A stretch of DNA of 64,000 bases from Micromonospora sp. R77 (GTDB lineage Bacteria > Actinomycetota > Actinomycetes > Mycobacteriales > Micromonosporaceae), in NCBI RefSeq assembly GCF_022747945.1, contig NZ_JALDST010000001.1, positions 1,302,001-1,366,000 of the forward strand, read 5' to 3'. The position numbers were made by a program, and so were the translations under genes. Shown here in pieces: positions 16,877 to 28,174 of the stretch (its first letter is position 1; each line of letters begins with the position of its first letter). The notes under the pieces are model-generated. The model saw only the letters and a list, made by a program, of their open reading frames with translations, ran no database searches and had not been told where the DNA came from.

Positions 16877-18124
16877 GTCCCGCCCGTCCCCCACCCGCCC
16901 GCCGACCAGGCGACCGTGCCAGGCCAGCGCGGCCGGGTCGGTGAGCGAGGCGACCTGGTCGATCACCACCCGGAGCCGCGCGGCGTCGTCGGTCGCGTCC
17001 CGCCACAGCGGCGCGAAGACCGGGTCGAGCGCGTCCGGCGCCCGGTCGACCAGGGCGGCGACCAGCTCGGCGAGGATCTCCCGCTGCCGGGCGTACCGGG
17101 GGCCCGCGCCGGGACGGCGCATCACGTAGCGCAGTGCGATGCCCTTGAGCAGCGCGCACTGGGCCCGGATCCGGCGCGGCACCACCAGGTCGGCGGCGTA
17201 CCGGCGGTGCGGGGCGGGGCCGAACCGGTCCCGGGTGGCGGCCACCACGGTCGAGACGAACCGGCCGGTGAGCACGCTGGTGGTGGCCTTCAGGGCGGCC
17301 TGCGCGCGGTGGCTGCCGTCGTACCCGGCGAGGGGGGCGAGCACCGGCTCGGCGAGCAGGTCGACCAGCACCTCGTCCAGGTCGTCCGCGGACTCCCCGG
17401 AGTACGCCGTCGCCACGTCGGCGCAGAGCGCCCGCCGCTCGTCCGGGTCGGCCAGCGGGGCGAGGCTGACGTACCCGCCGTGGATGCCGTCCTCCACGTC
17501 GTGCACCGAGTACGCCACGTCGTCGGCCCAGTCCATCACCTGCGCCTCCAGGCAGCGCCGGCCGTCGGTCGGGGCGCCCGCGCGCAACCAGTCGAAGACC
17601 GGGCGGTCGTCGGCGTACACGCCGAACTTGCGCCGGCCGGGGCGGCGCGGCCACGGGTACTTGCCGACCGCGTCGAGCGACGCGCGGGTGAGGTTCAGCC
17701 CGGCGGAGGTGCCGTCCGGGGCGAGCACCTTCGCCTCCAGCCGGGTGAGCACCCGCAGCGTCTGCGCGTTCCCCTCGAAGCCGCCGCAGTCGGCGGCGAG
17801 GGTGTCCAGCGCGTCCTCGCCGTTGTGCCCGAACGGCGGGTGGCCGAGGTCGTGCGCGAGCCCGGCGGTGTCCACCACGTCCGGGTCGCAGCCCAGCCGG
17901 TCGCCCATCTCGCGGGCGATCTGCGCCACCTCCAGCGAGTGGGTCAGCCGGGTACGCAGGAAGTCGTCCGTGCCGGCGGTGTGCACCTGGGTCTTCGCGG
18001 CGAGCCGCCGGAACGCGGCCGAGTGCAGCACCCGCGCCCGGTCCCGCTCGTACGGCGACCGCCCGTACCCGGTGTCCTTGGGCGCCTCCTCGACCAGGCG
18101 CGCCGCGTCGTCAGCCTCGCTCAC
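16874..18124 (-). CDS. dgt: Deoxyguanosinetriphosphate triphosphohydrolase-like protein
   Basis: This 416-residue HD-domain enzyme hydrolyses dNTPs to nucleosides and triphosphate and helps set the dNTP pool. The metal and catalytic residues are visible: RTRLTHSLEVAQIARE near residue 57, LAHDLGHPPFGHNGEDAL near 90, and a later WADDVAYSVHDVEDG. The start is GTG 18124 (VSEADD). The place near dnaG matches Rv2344c of M. tuberculosis. Confidence 0.93.
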   Translation of the reverse strand: MSEADDAARLVEEAPKDTGYGRSPYERDRARVLHSAAFRRLAAKTQVHTAGTDDFLRTRLTHSLEVAQIAREMGDRLGCDPDVVDTAGLAHDLGHPPFGHNGEDALDTLAADCGGFEGNAQTLRVLTRLEAKVLAPDGTSAGLNLTRASLDAVGKYPWPRRPGRRKFGVYADDRPVFDWLRAGAPTDGRRCLEAQVMDWADDVAYSVHDVEDGIHGGYVSLAPLADPDERRALCADVATAYSGESADDLDEVLVDLLAEPVLAPLAGYDGSHRAQAALKATTSVLTGRFVSTVVAATRDRFGPAPHRRYAADLVVPRRIRAQCALLKGIALRYVMRRPGAGPRYARQREILAELVAALVDRAPDALDPVFAPLWRDATDDAARLRVVIDQVASLTDPAALAWHGRLVGGRVGDGRD

Positions 18125-18182
18125 TCACTCCTCGCGCCCCCTGGCCCACTGAGGTCGCGACTGCGGGGCTCGCAACCCCGGC

Positions 18183-18536
18183 TCACTCCTCGCGCCCCCG
18201 CAGTACGCAGAACTCGTTGCCCTCCGGGTCGGCCAGCACCGTCCAGCCGACGTCGCCCTGGCCCACGTCGACGTGCCGGGCGCCCATGTCGACCAGCCGC
18301 TCGACCTCGGCCTCCCGGTCGGCCGGGCGCAGGTCGAGGTGGAGCCGGTTCTTGGTCTGTTTGGCGTCGGTGACCGGGACGAAGACGATGCCGGGGAGTC
18401 GGTCCGCCGCGGGGCGGATCTCCACCTCGTCCGGCTTGTCGGCGACCACCTGGTAGCCGAGTGCCTCCGCCCACCAGTGGGCCAGCCGGGAGGGATCGCG
18501 GGCGTCCACGGTCAGGCTCTCCCAGACACTGGTCAT
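18183..18536 (-). CDS. VOC family protein (glyoxalase-like)
   Basis: A 117-residue single vicinal-oxygen-chelate domain: two beta-alpha-beta-beta-beta units, with VDARDPSRLAHWWAEALGY at the start, RLHLDLRPAD in the middle and a WTVLADPEGNEFCVL ending. Candidate metal ligands are the His of LHLDL and the Glu of GNEF. Such proteins range from lyases to resistance proteins and the substrate is unknown. The ATG 18536 follows a GGAGGTGG site. Confidence 0.87.
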   Translation of the reverse strand: MTSVWESLTVDARDPSRLAHWWAEALGYQVVADKPDEVEIRPAADRLPGIVFVPVTDAKQTKNRLHLDLRPADREAEVERLVDMGARHVDVGQGDVGWTVLADPEGNEFCVLRGREE

Positions 18537-18657
18537 GCGGCCACCTCCGGTCGATCGGACAGTGCGCCCAGGTTACGCCGGGACGGGGCGATCGGCGCGC
18601 CGGGCGACCCGCCGCACGGGGCCGCCGGACGTACCGGCGACCCCGTGGTGGACCGGG

Positions 18658-21366
<2,709 letters not shown>

Positions 21367-21675
21367 CAGAGCCTCCCACGCGCGCCATTGACACTTAACG
21401 AAGGTTCAGTTCGGACTTACCCCGGGAGCGACCACCGGTAATCCCGGCGTCGTCAGCGATCGGTGGGCGAAGGTTAAGCGAACTTCGAGTGGGCTGGGAC
21501 CGTTCGGTGACAATCGGCACAACGGTCACCACTGTCCGCGTCCGTACCGGTTTCTGGGAACGCTTCCACGCGCACGATCACGCAACCTCGCCGCCCCTCG
21601 TACTCTTGACAGCGCTCGTTCGGCCGAAACTCACCTTTGCCATATCCCACGCGAATACACCCCGGAGCCGCCACC
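21367..21675. promoter_or_regulatory. Divergent intergenic region with LacI-type operator candidate
   Basis: About 310 bp between ppdK and the hexosaminidase gene, no credible ORF. It holds TGGGAACGCTTCCA at 21555-21568, similar to LacI-family sugar operators (10 of 14 positions symmetric), and TTGACA at 21606-21611, a plausible -35 box for the rightward gene, although no good -10 follows at 17 bp. The octamer CGAAGGTT occurs twice (21399-21406, 21469-21476), perhaps linked to ppdK control. Confidence 0.45.
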
Positions 21676-21882
21676 GTGTCGACCACCCCGGACACCAGCC
21701 CCGGCCAGGGCCGGACGGTCCCCCGGCCTGCTGCCGGCGAGCCCGCCGCCGTTTCCGCCCCACCCGCCGTTCCCGGCGTCCCCGCGCAGCCGGCGGAGCG
21801 GCCGGTGCCGCCGGGGATCTCGCGCGCCCGCCGGCGGTGGCCGACCTCGCCCACGCCGCCGCCCGGTCGGCGGACCGGCTGA
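21676..21882 (+). other. Short reading frame that looks like the displaced N-terminus of the GH20 gene
   Basis: GTG 21676, preceded by a CGGAG site, opens a 68-codon Pro/Ala-rich frame whose third positions are nearly all G or C, which argues that it is translated. It stops at 21882 while overlapping the start of the hexosaminidase frame. A single missing base between about 21780 and 21840 would join the two into one longer protein. Confidence 0.5.
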
Positions 21883-23576
21883 TCACCCCGCCGGCCCCGG
21901 TCCGACTCGGCGACGTGGTGCCGGCGCCGGAACGCGTCCACCCCGACCCGGCGGCCGACTTCACGCTTTCTGCGGACGCCGTCGTCCGGGTGAGCCCCGA
22001 CCCGGCCGCCCGGGACGTGGCCGAGCAGCTCGCCGACCTGCTGCGTCCCGCCACCGGCTACCGGCTTCCGATCACCGAACTGGCCGACGCCGGGGCCGAC
22101 GGCCACCTGGTGCTCACCCTCTCCGCCCCGATGCCGACTGCGCCCCGATCCACCCCGGCTCCGGCGCAACCCGGCCCGGCGGACACGGCTCCCGCGCAGT
22201 CCGTCCCGACGGGCCCGGCTCCGGCGGCCGGGGTCGGGCCGGCGGCCGACGGGGGCTACCGGCTGACGGTCGCCCCCGACGAGGTACGGATCGTCGCGGC
22301 CGGCGCGGTCGGGCTCTTCCACGGAGTGCAGACGCTGCGCCAACTGCTGCCGGCGGCGATCGAGAGCCCGAACCCGGTGACCGAGCGCTGGACGGTGCCC
22401 GGCGGCACGATCGTCGACCGGCCCCGGTTCCCGTACCGGGGCGCGATGCTCGACGTGGCCCGACACTTCTTCGCCGTACCCGACGTGCTGCGGGTGATCG
22501 ACCTGCTGGCCCGGTACAAGCTCAACCACCTGCACCTGCACCTCACCGACGACCAGGGCTGGCGGATCGCCGTCGACTCCTGGCCCCGGCTGGCGACCGT
22601 GGGCGGCGCCACCGAGGTGGGCGGTGGCCCCGGCGGCTGGTACACCGGGGCGGACTACCGCCGCATCGTCCGGCACGCCGCGCGCCGGCACATCACCGTG
22701 GTCCCCGAGATCGACCTGCCGGGCCACACCAACGCGGCCCTGGTCGCCTACCCCGAGCTGGCACCGAACAAGATCGCGCCGCCGCCCTACACCGGCACCG
22801 AGGTCGGCTTCAGCCACGTCGACCACGCCGACGAGCGGACGTACGACTTCGTCGCCGACGTCCTCGGCGAGCTGGCCGCGCTCACCCCCGGGCCCTGGCT
22901 GCACATCGGCGGCGACGAGGCGTTCAAGGTGAAGGGGGCCACGTACACCGGTTTCGTGGAGCGGGTCCAGCGGATCGTCGCCGGCACCGGGAAGACCGTC
23001 GTCGGCTGGCACCAGATCGCTCCGGCCGGGCACGTCGACGGCCGGGTGGTGCAGTGGTGGGGCACCCACGGCGACGACCCCGAGACCGCCGACGCGGTAC
23101 GCCGCGGCGCCCGGCTGATCCTCTCCCCCGGCAACCACGCCTACCTGGACATGAAGTACGCCCCGGACACCCCGATCGGACACGACTGGGCCGGGCTGAT
23201 CGACGTGCGGCGGGCGTACGAGTGGGATCCGGGCACGCACCTGACCGGCGTGCCGGCCGAGGCGGTGCTGGGCGTCGAGGCCCCGCTCTGGACCGAGTCG
23301 GTCACCACCCCCGCCGAGATCGAGTTCATGCTGCTGCCCCGGCTGCCCGCCCTCGCCGAACTCGCCTGGTCGCCCCGGTCGACGCACGACTGGGCCGGCT
23401 TCCGGGAGCGGCTGGCCGGCCACGGCCCCCGCTGGACCACCGCCGGCATCGCCTTCCACCCCTCCCCGGAGGTCCCCTGGCCGGCGGCGACCCACTCCCG
23501 CCCGGTGCCCGCCCGACCCACGCCGGACGCGGCGGCCGATTCGCCCCGGTCAGGTGCCACCCCGCACGTAACGTGA
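21837..23576 (+). CDS. Beta-N-acetylhexosaminidase, glycoside hydrolase family 20
   Basis: In this frame the conserved protein runs from about GTG 21837 (579 residues). It removes terminal N-acetylglucosamine or galactosamine by substrate-assisted catalysis. The GH20b domain (VVPAPERVHPDP, DEVRIVAAGAVGLFHGVQTL) precedes the barrel with RGAMLDVARHFF, LHLHLTDDQGWRI, and the catalytic Asp-Glu pair in WLHIGGDEAFKV. A later W-rich aglycone part (VVQWWGTHGDD, EAPLWTES) is intact. No signal peptide is seen, so it is either cytoplasmic, acting on imported chitobiose or muropeptide sugars, or the true N-terminus is in the other frame at 21676. Confidence 0.9.
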   Translation: MADLAHAAARSADRLITPPAPVRLGDVVPAPERVHPDPAADFTLSADAVVRVSPDPAARDVAEQLADLLRPATGYRLPITELADAGADGHLVLTLSAPMPTAPRSTPAPAQPGPADTAPAQSVPTGPAPAAGVGPAADGGYRLTVAPDEVRIVAAGAVGLFHGVQTLRQLLPAAIESPNPVTERWTVPGGTIVDRPRFPYRGAMLDVARHFFAVPDVLRVIDLLARYKLNHLHLHLTDDQGWRIAVDSWPRLATVGGATEVGGGPGGWYTGADYRRIVRHAARRHITVVPEIDLPGHTNAALVAYPELAPNKIAPPPYTGTEVGFSHVDHADERTYDFVADVLGELAALTPGPWLHIGGDEAFKVKGATYTGFVERVQRIVAGTGKTVVGWHQIAPAGHVDGRVVQWWGTHGDDPETADAVRRGARLILSPGNHAYLDMKYAPDTPIGHDWAGLIDVRRAYEWDPGTHLTGVPAEAVLGVEAPLWTESVTTPAEIEFMLLPRLPALAELAWSPRSTHDWAGFRERLAGHGPRWTTAGIAFHPSPEVPWPAATHSRPVPARPTPDAAADSPRSGATPHVT

Positions 23577-24123
23577 GACAGCCCCGCCAGGGAGCGCCCA
23601 AGACGGCGAAGGCGAACGGCGCCGGCAACCGGCCCCAGCAAGACGGCCGGCCCGGAGGAGCGCGAGGAACCGCGCGGTCCGCACAGGCCGCAGGCGGACA
23701 CGGACCGGTCGGCAGGGACACGTCCAGGCCGAGACCGCCGCCTCCGGGCGGGCAGTCTGGCCACCGTGTCCGGTTCATGCCCTCGCGTCCCGTGGTCGGG
23801 GCCACGCCAGCGGCGGAATCACGCCGGGAGCGGGGTCGTTGAACATGGCAGACCGCGCGGCATCCCGGCCCCCCGAGCCGGCCCGCCGCCCGGTCGGAAT
23901 GACCGGCCACCGGCCGTGGTTACCTCCCCCGGCACCGCGAACACCGGGTCCCGAGCCGGTGAGGTCGAGGGAATCACTCCCCGCCACCGGTCGTTACATC
24001 CCCGGGCCATCGAGCAGGTCGACCACGATCGCCGGATGCCCCGAGACTTTCCTCTTTCGCGGCACGACCGCATCCCCCGTCGCGGGTGCCGCGCAACCCC
24101 CGAATGGAAGGCGTGATCTGATC
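23577..24123. other. 547-bp gap upstream of secreted peptidase gene
   Basis: No credible ORF: all frames here lack the third-position G/C pattern of neighbouring genes. A frame open from 23839 runs into the peptidase gene but its translation is low-complexity Arg/Pro sequence. Small GC hairpins occur, for example GCATCC/GGGTGC near 24070-24090. I looked for ydaO-type riboswitch motifs, which precede some actinobacterial secreted hydrolases, and did not find them. A long 5' leader is possible. Confidence 0.4.
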
Positions 24124-24777
24124 ATGGCTACCACTCTGCTGCGCAAGACCGTGCTGACCGCTGCCGGTATCGCCGCCACCGCCGGTGGCATCGCCGGACC
24201 CGCCATCGCCGCCCAGGCCGCCCCGGCCGAGAAGGCCGCGTCGTCGGTGACCACCGACCGCAAGGGTCACGGCGAGCGGGAGCTGGACGTCCGCTACGAG
24301 GCCCAGCCCAACTTCTACTACTGCGGCCCGGCCGCCACCCGTAACGCCCTGAGCGTCCTCGGCAAGAACATCGACGTCGACGCCATGGCCAAGGAGATGG
24401 GCACCACCGAGAACGGCACCAACAGCATCAACGACATCACCCCGGTGCTGAACAAGGAGACCGGCAAGCACTACCGGTCCGTCGAGATCCGGGACAGCAA
24501 GGCCGACGACAAGCAGACCGACACCCTGCGCGCCGACATCGTGCGTACCGTCGACGACGGCCGTGCCGTGGTCGCCAACATCGCCGGCACCGCCACCGAC
24601 ACCGACGGCAACACCCACAGCTTCGAGGGTGGGCACTACATCAGCGTGGTGGGCTACCGCGACGGCGGGAAGATCGTGACGATCGCCGACTCGGCCAACC
24701 CGGACCAGGCCGCCTACCGGATGAGCGTGGACAACCTCGCCGACTGGATCGCCACCCGCGGCTACAGCGCCTCCTGA
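24124..24777 (+). CDS. Secreted C39-like cysteine peptidase domain protein
   Basis: A 217-residue protein with a cleavable signal peptide (hydrophobic region about residues 8-30, cleavage likely after AAQA or shortly after). The mature part is a papain-like peptidase C39_2 domain: QPNFYYCGPAATRNAL holds the candidate nucleophile Cys near residue 63, GGHYISVVGY the His near 178, and TIADSANPD the Asp. There is no transporter domain and no neighbouring bacteriocin gene, so it is a stand-alone secreted peptidase rather than a C39 exporter. ATG 24124 follows GGAAGG at 12 nt. A strong terminator follows. Confidence 0.85.
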   Translation: MATTLLRKTVLTAAGIAATAGGIAGPAIAAQAAPAEKAASSVTTDRKGHGERELDVRYEAQPNFYYCGPAATRNALSVLGKNIDVDAMAKEMGTTENGTNSINDITPVLNKETGKHYRSVEIRDSKADDKQTDTLRADIVRTVDDGRAVVANIAGTATDTDGNTHSFEGGHYISVVGYRDGGKIVTIADSANPDQAAYRMSVDNLADWIATRGYSAS

Positions 24778-24793
24778 CGATCCCGGCACCTGA

Positions 24794-24830
24794 CGAAGGG
24801 CCCGACCCCACCACGGGGTCGGGCCCTTCG
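24794..24830 (+). terminator. Terminator hairpin after secreted peptidase gene
   Basis: A 16-bp perfect stem: 24794-24809 (CGAAGGGCCCGACCCC) pairs with 24815-24830 around a 5-nt ACCAC loop, 17 bp after the stop codon. The outer bases give a short TTCGTCG run rather than a true U-tract. Confidence 0.85.
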
Positions 24831-24947
24831 TCGTCTCCATTCGCCCGGAGCGGGCCGACGCAGGCCGGGCACCCGGAACGCCGGCCGACGCGGCCCGGGC
24901 ACCGGAGCGCGGGGCCGGCGACTGCCGCCGGGAGCGGGCAGGGCGGC

Positions 24948-26120
24948 TCAGCCGCCGGAGTCGTCCAGCTCGGCGCCCTCGGGCACGGTGTCGTCGTCCC
25001 GGCTGGCCAGCCAGCCGTCGGGCAGGGCGACCCTGCCCGGCGAGTTGGTCCGGCCGCGCGGCTGGCCCAGGTTCTCCACCGGGAACGGCACCGCCGGGTC
25101 CAGCTTGCCGAGCAGGTCGTCGAGCTGCGCCAGGCTGTCGATCATGGCGAGGGAGCGGCGCAGCTCGCTGCCGACCGGGAAGCCCTTGAGATACCAGGCG
25201 ACGTGCTTGCGGAAGTCGGTGCAGCCGTCCCGCTCGCCGCGCGCCGGGTTGCGGGCACCGGCCACGAACTGGTCCACCAGCAGTTCGGCGTGCCGCCGCA
25301 TGGTCACCGCCACCTCGCCCAGGGAGGGCAGCCGCCGGTCGGCCCGGCCGTTGAAGGCGGCCTCCAGGTCGGCGAAGAGCCACGGCCGGCCGAGGCAGCC
25401 GCGCCCGACCACCACCCCGTCCACCCCGGTGTGCGCGACCATCCGCAGCGCGTCGTCGGCCTCCCAGATGTCGCCGTTGCCGAGCACCGGCACGTCGAGG
25501 GCCTGCTTGAGGGTGGCGATGGCGTCCCAGTCGGCGGTGCCGGAGTAGCGCTGCGCGGCCGTACGACCGTGCAGGGCGACCGCGGCGACGCCGGCGTCCT
25601 GGGCGGCGAGGCCGGCCTCGACGTACGTCAGGTGGTCGTCGTCGATGCCCTTGCGCATCTTGACCGTGACCGGCACCCCGGCGGGTGACGCGGCGTCCAC
25701 CGCGGCCTTGACCAACCGGGCGAAGAGCCGGCGCCGCCACGGCAGGGCCGACCCGCCGCCGCGCCGGGTGACCTTCGGGACCGGGCAGCCGAAGTTGAGG
25801 TCGATGTGGTCGGCGAGGTCCCGCTCGACCACGATCCGCACGGCGGCGGCGGTCACCTCCGGGTCGGTGCCGTAGAGCTGGAGGCTGCGCGGGTGCTCGT
25901 CCGCCCCGAAGGCGATCATGCGCAGCGTCTTCGGGTTCCGTTCGACCAGCGCCCGCGTGGTGATCATCTCGCAGACGTAGATCCCCCCGCCCTGCTCCCG
26001 GCAGAGCCGCCGGAAGCCGACGTTGGTGATCCCCGCCATCGGCGCGAGCACCACCGGCGGCCACACCTGGTACGGGCCGAGGGTGAGCGGGCGCAGCGCG
26101 GGCACGGTCGGAGCAGTCAC
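24948..26120 (-). CDS. dusB: tRNA-dihydrouridine synthase
   Basis: This 390-residue FMN enzyme reduces uridine to dihydrouridine in tRNA D-loops. It has the TIM-barrel start VVLAPMAGITNVGFR, the catalytic Cys in LNFGCPVPKVTRRGGGSA, the VTVKMRKGIDDDHL strand, AVALHGRTAAQRYSG, and the phosphate-binding VLGNGDIWEADDA and GVVVGRGCLGRPW. The start is GTG 26120 and it appears leaderless: TACACT lies 6 nt upstream. Some actinobacterial copies are named nifR3/dus; the subfamily (DusB) is the usual assignment for this length. Confidence 0.94.
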   Translation of the reverse strand: MTAPTVPALRPLTLGPYQVWPPVVLAPMAGITNVGFRRLCREQGGGIYVCEMITTRALVERNPKTLRMIAFGADEHPRSLQLYGTDPEVTAAAVRIVVERDLADHIDLNFGCPVPKVTRRGGGSALPWRRRLFARLVKAAVDAASPAGVPVTVKMRKGIDDDHLTYVEAGLAAQDAGVAAVALHGRTAAQRYSGTADWDAIATLKQALDVPVLGNGDIWEADDALRMVAHTGVDGVVVGRGCLGRPWLFADLEAAFNGRADRRLPSLGEVAVTMRRHAELLVDQFVAGARNPARGERDGCTDFRKHVAWYLKGFPVGSELRRSLAMIDSLAQLDDLLGKLDPAVPFPVENLGQPRGRTNSPGRVALPDGWLASRDDDTVPEGAELDDSGG

Positions 26121-26126
26121 CGGACA

Positions 26127-26132
26127 AGTGTA
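26127..26132 (-). promoter_or_regulatory. -10 box of leaderless dusB promoter
   Basis: TACACT on the minus strand, ending 6 nt before GTG 26120, places the transcription start at the start codon. There is no ribosome site. Confidence 0.6.
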
Positions 26133-26146
26133 CGGAGGGTGCCGGC

Positions 26147-27226
26147 TCAGGGTCGGACGACGGTGAGCCGGAACCGGCCGCCGGTCTCCGCGGCGTGCGC
26201 CACCGCCCGGTTCACGGCGTCGAGTCCGAACTCGGTCACCTCGAAGGCGTCGAGGTCCAGCAGCCCGGACCGGGCCAGGTTGATCAGGCGGAGGTTGGCC
26301 TCCTGCGGATACATCCACTGCCCCCGTACGGTGATGCTGTCGCGCATCAGCCACGGGTACGGCAGGGCCAGGTCTGCGCCGCCGAGCATCCCCACGCCCC
26401 CCATCAGGACGACCCGGCCGAACTCACGGACGGTCATCGCGGCGGCCCGGACGGCGGTGGCCGGGGCGGCCGGCGGCAGCAGGTCGAGCACCAGGTCGAT
26501 CGGTCCGGGGGCGGCGGCCCGCATCCGCCGCCGGTCGTCGTCCTCGTCCCCGCAGAGCCGCACGGTACGCACCCGGGGCCCGAACCGGTCGGCGAGGGCG
26601 GCGAGCATCCGCTCGTCCCGGCCCGGCGCGACGACGCAGCCGGCGCCCAGGGCCAGCGCGACGGCCACCCCGGCGCTGCCGAAGTTGCCTGTCGCGCCGC
26701 TGATCAGGACCGTCTCGCCGGGGCGCAGGTCACCGGCGAGGAGCCCGCCGAACGGCACCAGGCAGAGCCGCAGCGCGCACCACCGGCCCGCCTCGGCGGG
26801 GTCGATCGGCCCCAGCGGGTGGACGTTCTCGGTGGGCGCGAGGACCTGCTCCGCGTACGAGCCGTGGCCGAAGTGGCGCTGCAACCGGAGGCCGCCGTCG
26901 CCCCGGCCGCTCAGGCCCTGGAGGGTGATGTCCGGGGTCGGGCCGCCGTCGCGGGAGCGTACCGTCGGGTCGACGGAAACCCAGTCGCCCACCGCGAGGC
27001 GGGTCGCGTCGGGCCCGACCGCGCGGACCCGGCCGACCGCGCCCGCGCCGGGCACGACGGGCAGGGTGAGCGCGTACGACCGCTCGCCGCTGAAGACCTC
27101 GGCGGCGTACGGGAGCACACCCGCCGCCACCACGTCGACGACGACCTCACCCGTGCCGAGCACGGGGTCGGGCACGGTCTGGACGGTCAGGGGTGTGCCG
27201 AACTCGGTGAGCACAGCGGCGCGCAT
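26147..27226 (-). CDS. Zinc-less alcohol dehydrogenase / quinone-oxidoreductase family (MDR) enzyme
   Basis: A 359-residue medium-chain dehydrogenase/reductase. The N-terminal GroES-like domain has PVVPGAGAVGRVRAVGPDA and the nucleotide domain TVLISGATGNFGSAGVAVALALGAG (split here as GATGNFGSAGVA with the Rossmann glycines). The Cys/His zinc ligands of classical ADHs are not apparent in the usual GHE context, since PGAGAVG replaces GHE. It is divergent from an XRE regulator with which it shares a 123-bp promoter region, suggesting control by that regulator. The substrate is unknown. Confidence 0.85.
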   Translation of the reverse strand: MRAAVLTEFGTPLTVQTVPDPVLGTGEVVVDVVAAGVLPYAAEVFSGERSYALTLPVVPGAGAVGRVRAVGPDATRLAVGDWVSVDPTVRSRDGGPTPDITLQGLSGRGDGGLRLQRHFGHGSYAEQVLAPTENVHPLGPIDPAEAGRWCALRLCLVPFGGLLAGDLRPGETVLISGATGNFGSAGVAVALALGAGCVVAPGRDERMLAALADRFGPRVRTVRLCGDEDDDRRRMRAAAPGPIDLVLDLLPPAAPATAVRAAAMTVREFGRVVLMGGVGMLGGADLALPYPWLMRDSITVRGQWMYPQEANLRLINLARSGLLDLDAFEVTEFGLDAVNRAVAHAAETGGRFRLTVVRP

Positions 27227-27349
27227 GATCGACTCCTGTCTGCGGACGGGCGGGTGACCGACCCATCGTGCGTCGACCGGACGGACCGGATTCAGGACCG
27301 GAGCGATCCTGGGACCGGCGCGTACCACCCGAGGAGCGAGGAGGAGACG
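27227..27349. promoter_or_regulatory. Shared promoter region of oxidoreductase and XRE regulator, with dyad
   Basis: A 19-bp imperfect dyad, CAGGACCGGAGCGATCCTG, lies at 27293-27311 between the divergent starts. It is the best candidate operator for the adjacent regulator. The regulator start has a GAGGAGGAGA ribosome site at 27338-27348. Confidence 0.4.
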
Positions 27350-28126
27350 ATGGCTGAGCGGACCCGGAGCGGGCTGGGCGAGTTCCTGCGGTCGCGGCGG
27401 GCGCGACTGACGCCGGTCGCGGTCGGCCTGCCCGAGCGGGGTCGGCGCCGGACCCCCGGCCTACGCCGGGAGGAGGTCGCCGAGCTGGCCGGGATCGGCA
27501 TCGACTGGTACGTCCGGCTGGAGCAGGGACGGGACGTCAGCCCGTCCGGGGCGACGGTGGACGCGCTGGCCCGGGCGCTGCGGCTGGACGGCGCGGAACA
27601 CGCGCACCTGCGGGCGCTGGCCGGCCCGCGCGGGCTGCCCCCGTTCGTCCGGGAGAGCGTGCCCGACGACCTGCGGCGGCTGCTCGACACGTTGACCCAG
27701 CCCGCGTACGTGACCGGCTGCCGGTGGGACCTGCTGGCCTGGAACGCCGCGGCGGCGGAGCTGTTCGGCGGGTTGGTCGGCCTGCCCGAGCCGGACCGGA
27801 ACTCGCTGGTATACCTGTTCCTGGAGCCGGACGCCAAGCGGCTGTTCGGGGCCGGCTGGGCCGACGACGCGCGCCGGGTGCTGGCGAAGTTCCGGGTGGC
27901 GCACGACCTGCACCCGGGTGACCCGGCGTTCACCGGGCTCACCGCCCGGCTGCGGGCGGGCAGCCCGGAGTTCGCGCGCTGGTGGGACCGGCACGACATC
28001 GACCGTGGCGGCAGCGGCCACAAGACGCTGCACCATCCCGACCGGGGCGCGCTGCGGTTCGCGTACTCGGCCCTGCACCCCACCGGGAACCCGGCGCTGA
28101 AGCTGGTCGTCTACACGCCCGCCTGA
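27350..28126 (+). CDS. XRE-family regulator with MmyB-like ligand domain
   Basis: A 258-residue regulator common in actinomycetes. The N-terminal HTH (residues about 8-85) includes TPGLRREEVAELAGIGIDWYVRLEQGR, the hallmark of this group. The rest is the MmyB-like domain (PAYVTGCRWDLLAWNAAAAELFG, SLVYLFLEPDAKRLF, HPTGNPALKLVVYTP) thought to bind a fatty-acid-like or other small ligand. Homologues usually control one adjacent divergent oxidoreductase gene, exactly as arranged here. Confidence 0.92.
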   Translation: MAERTRSGLGEFLRSRRARLTPVAVGLPERGRRRTPGLRREEVAELAGIGIDWYVRLEQGRDVSPSGATVDALARALRLDGAEHAHLRALAGPRGLPPFVRESVPDDLRRLLDTLTQPAYVTGCRWDLLAWNAAAAELFGGLVGLPEPDRNSLVYLFLEPDAKRLFGAGWADDARRVLAKFRVAHDLHPGDPAFTGLTARLRAGSPEFARWWDRHDIDRGGSGHKTLHHPDRGALRFAYSALHPTGNPALKLVVYTPA

Positions 28127-28129
28127 ACG

Positions 28130-28165
28130 CGACGGGGCCCCGACCGGACGGTCGGGGCCCCGTCG
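28130..28165. terminator. Bidirectional terminator between XRE regulator and glyS
   Basis: A perfect 16-bp stem (28130-28145 with 28150-28165, arm CGACGGGGCCCCGACC) with a GGAC loop lies in the 48-bp gap between convergent genes. Confidence 0.85.
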
Positions 28166-28174
28166 CTCGTTCGC

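Noticed and set aside
23577..24123. Possible ydaO/c-di-AMP riboswitch before the secreted peptidase gene
   Set aside because: Typical conserved blocks (GGGTGAAT-type and the CCGACAGC-type 3' motif) are not present in order.
23839..24123. N-terminal extension of the peptidase gene
   Set aside because: The extension is Pro/Arg low-complexity; ATG 24124 begins a standard signal peptide.
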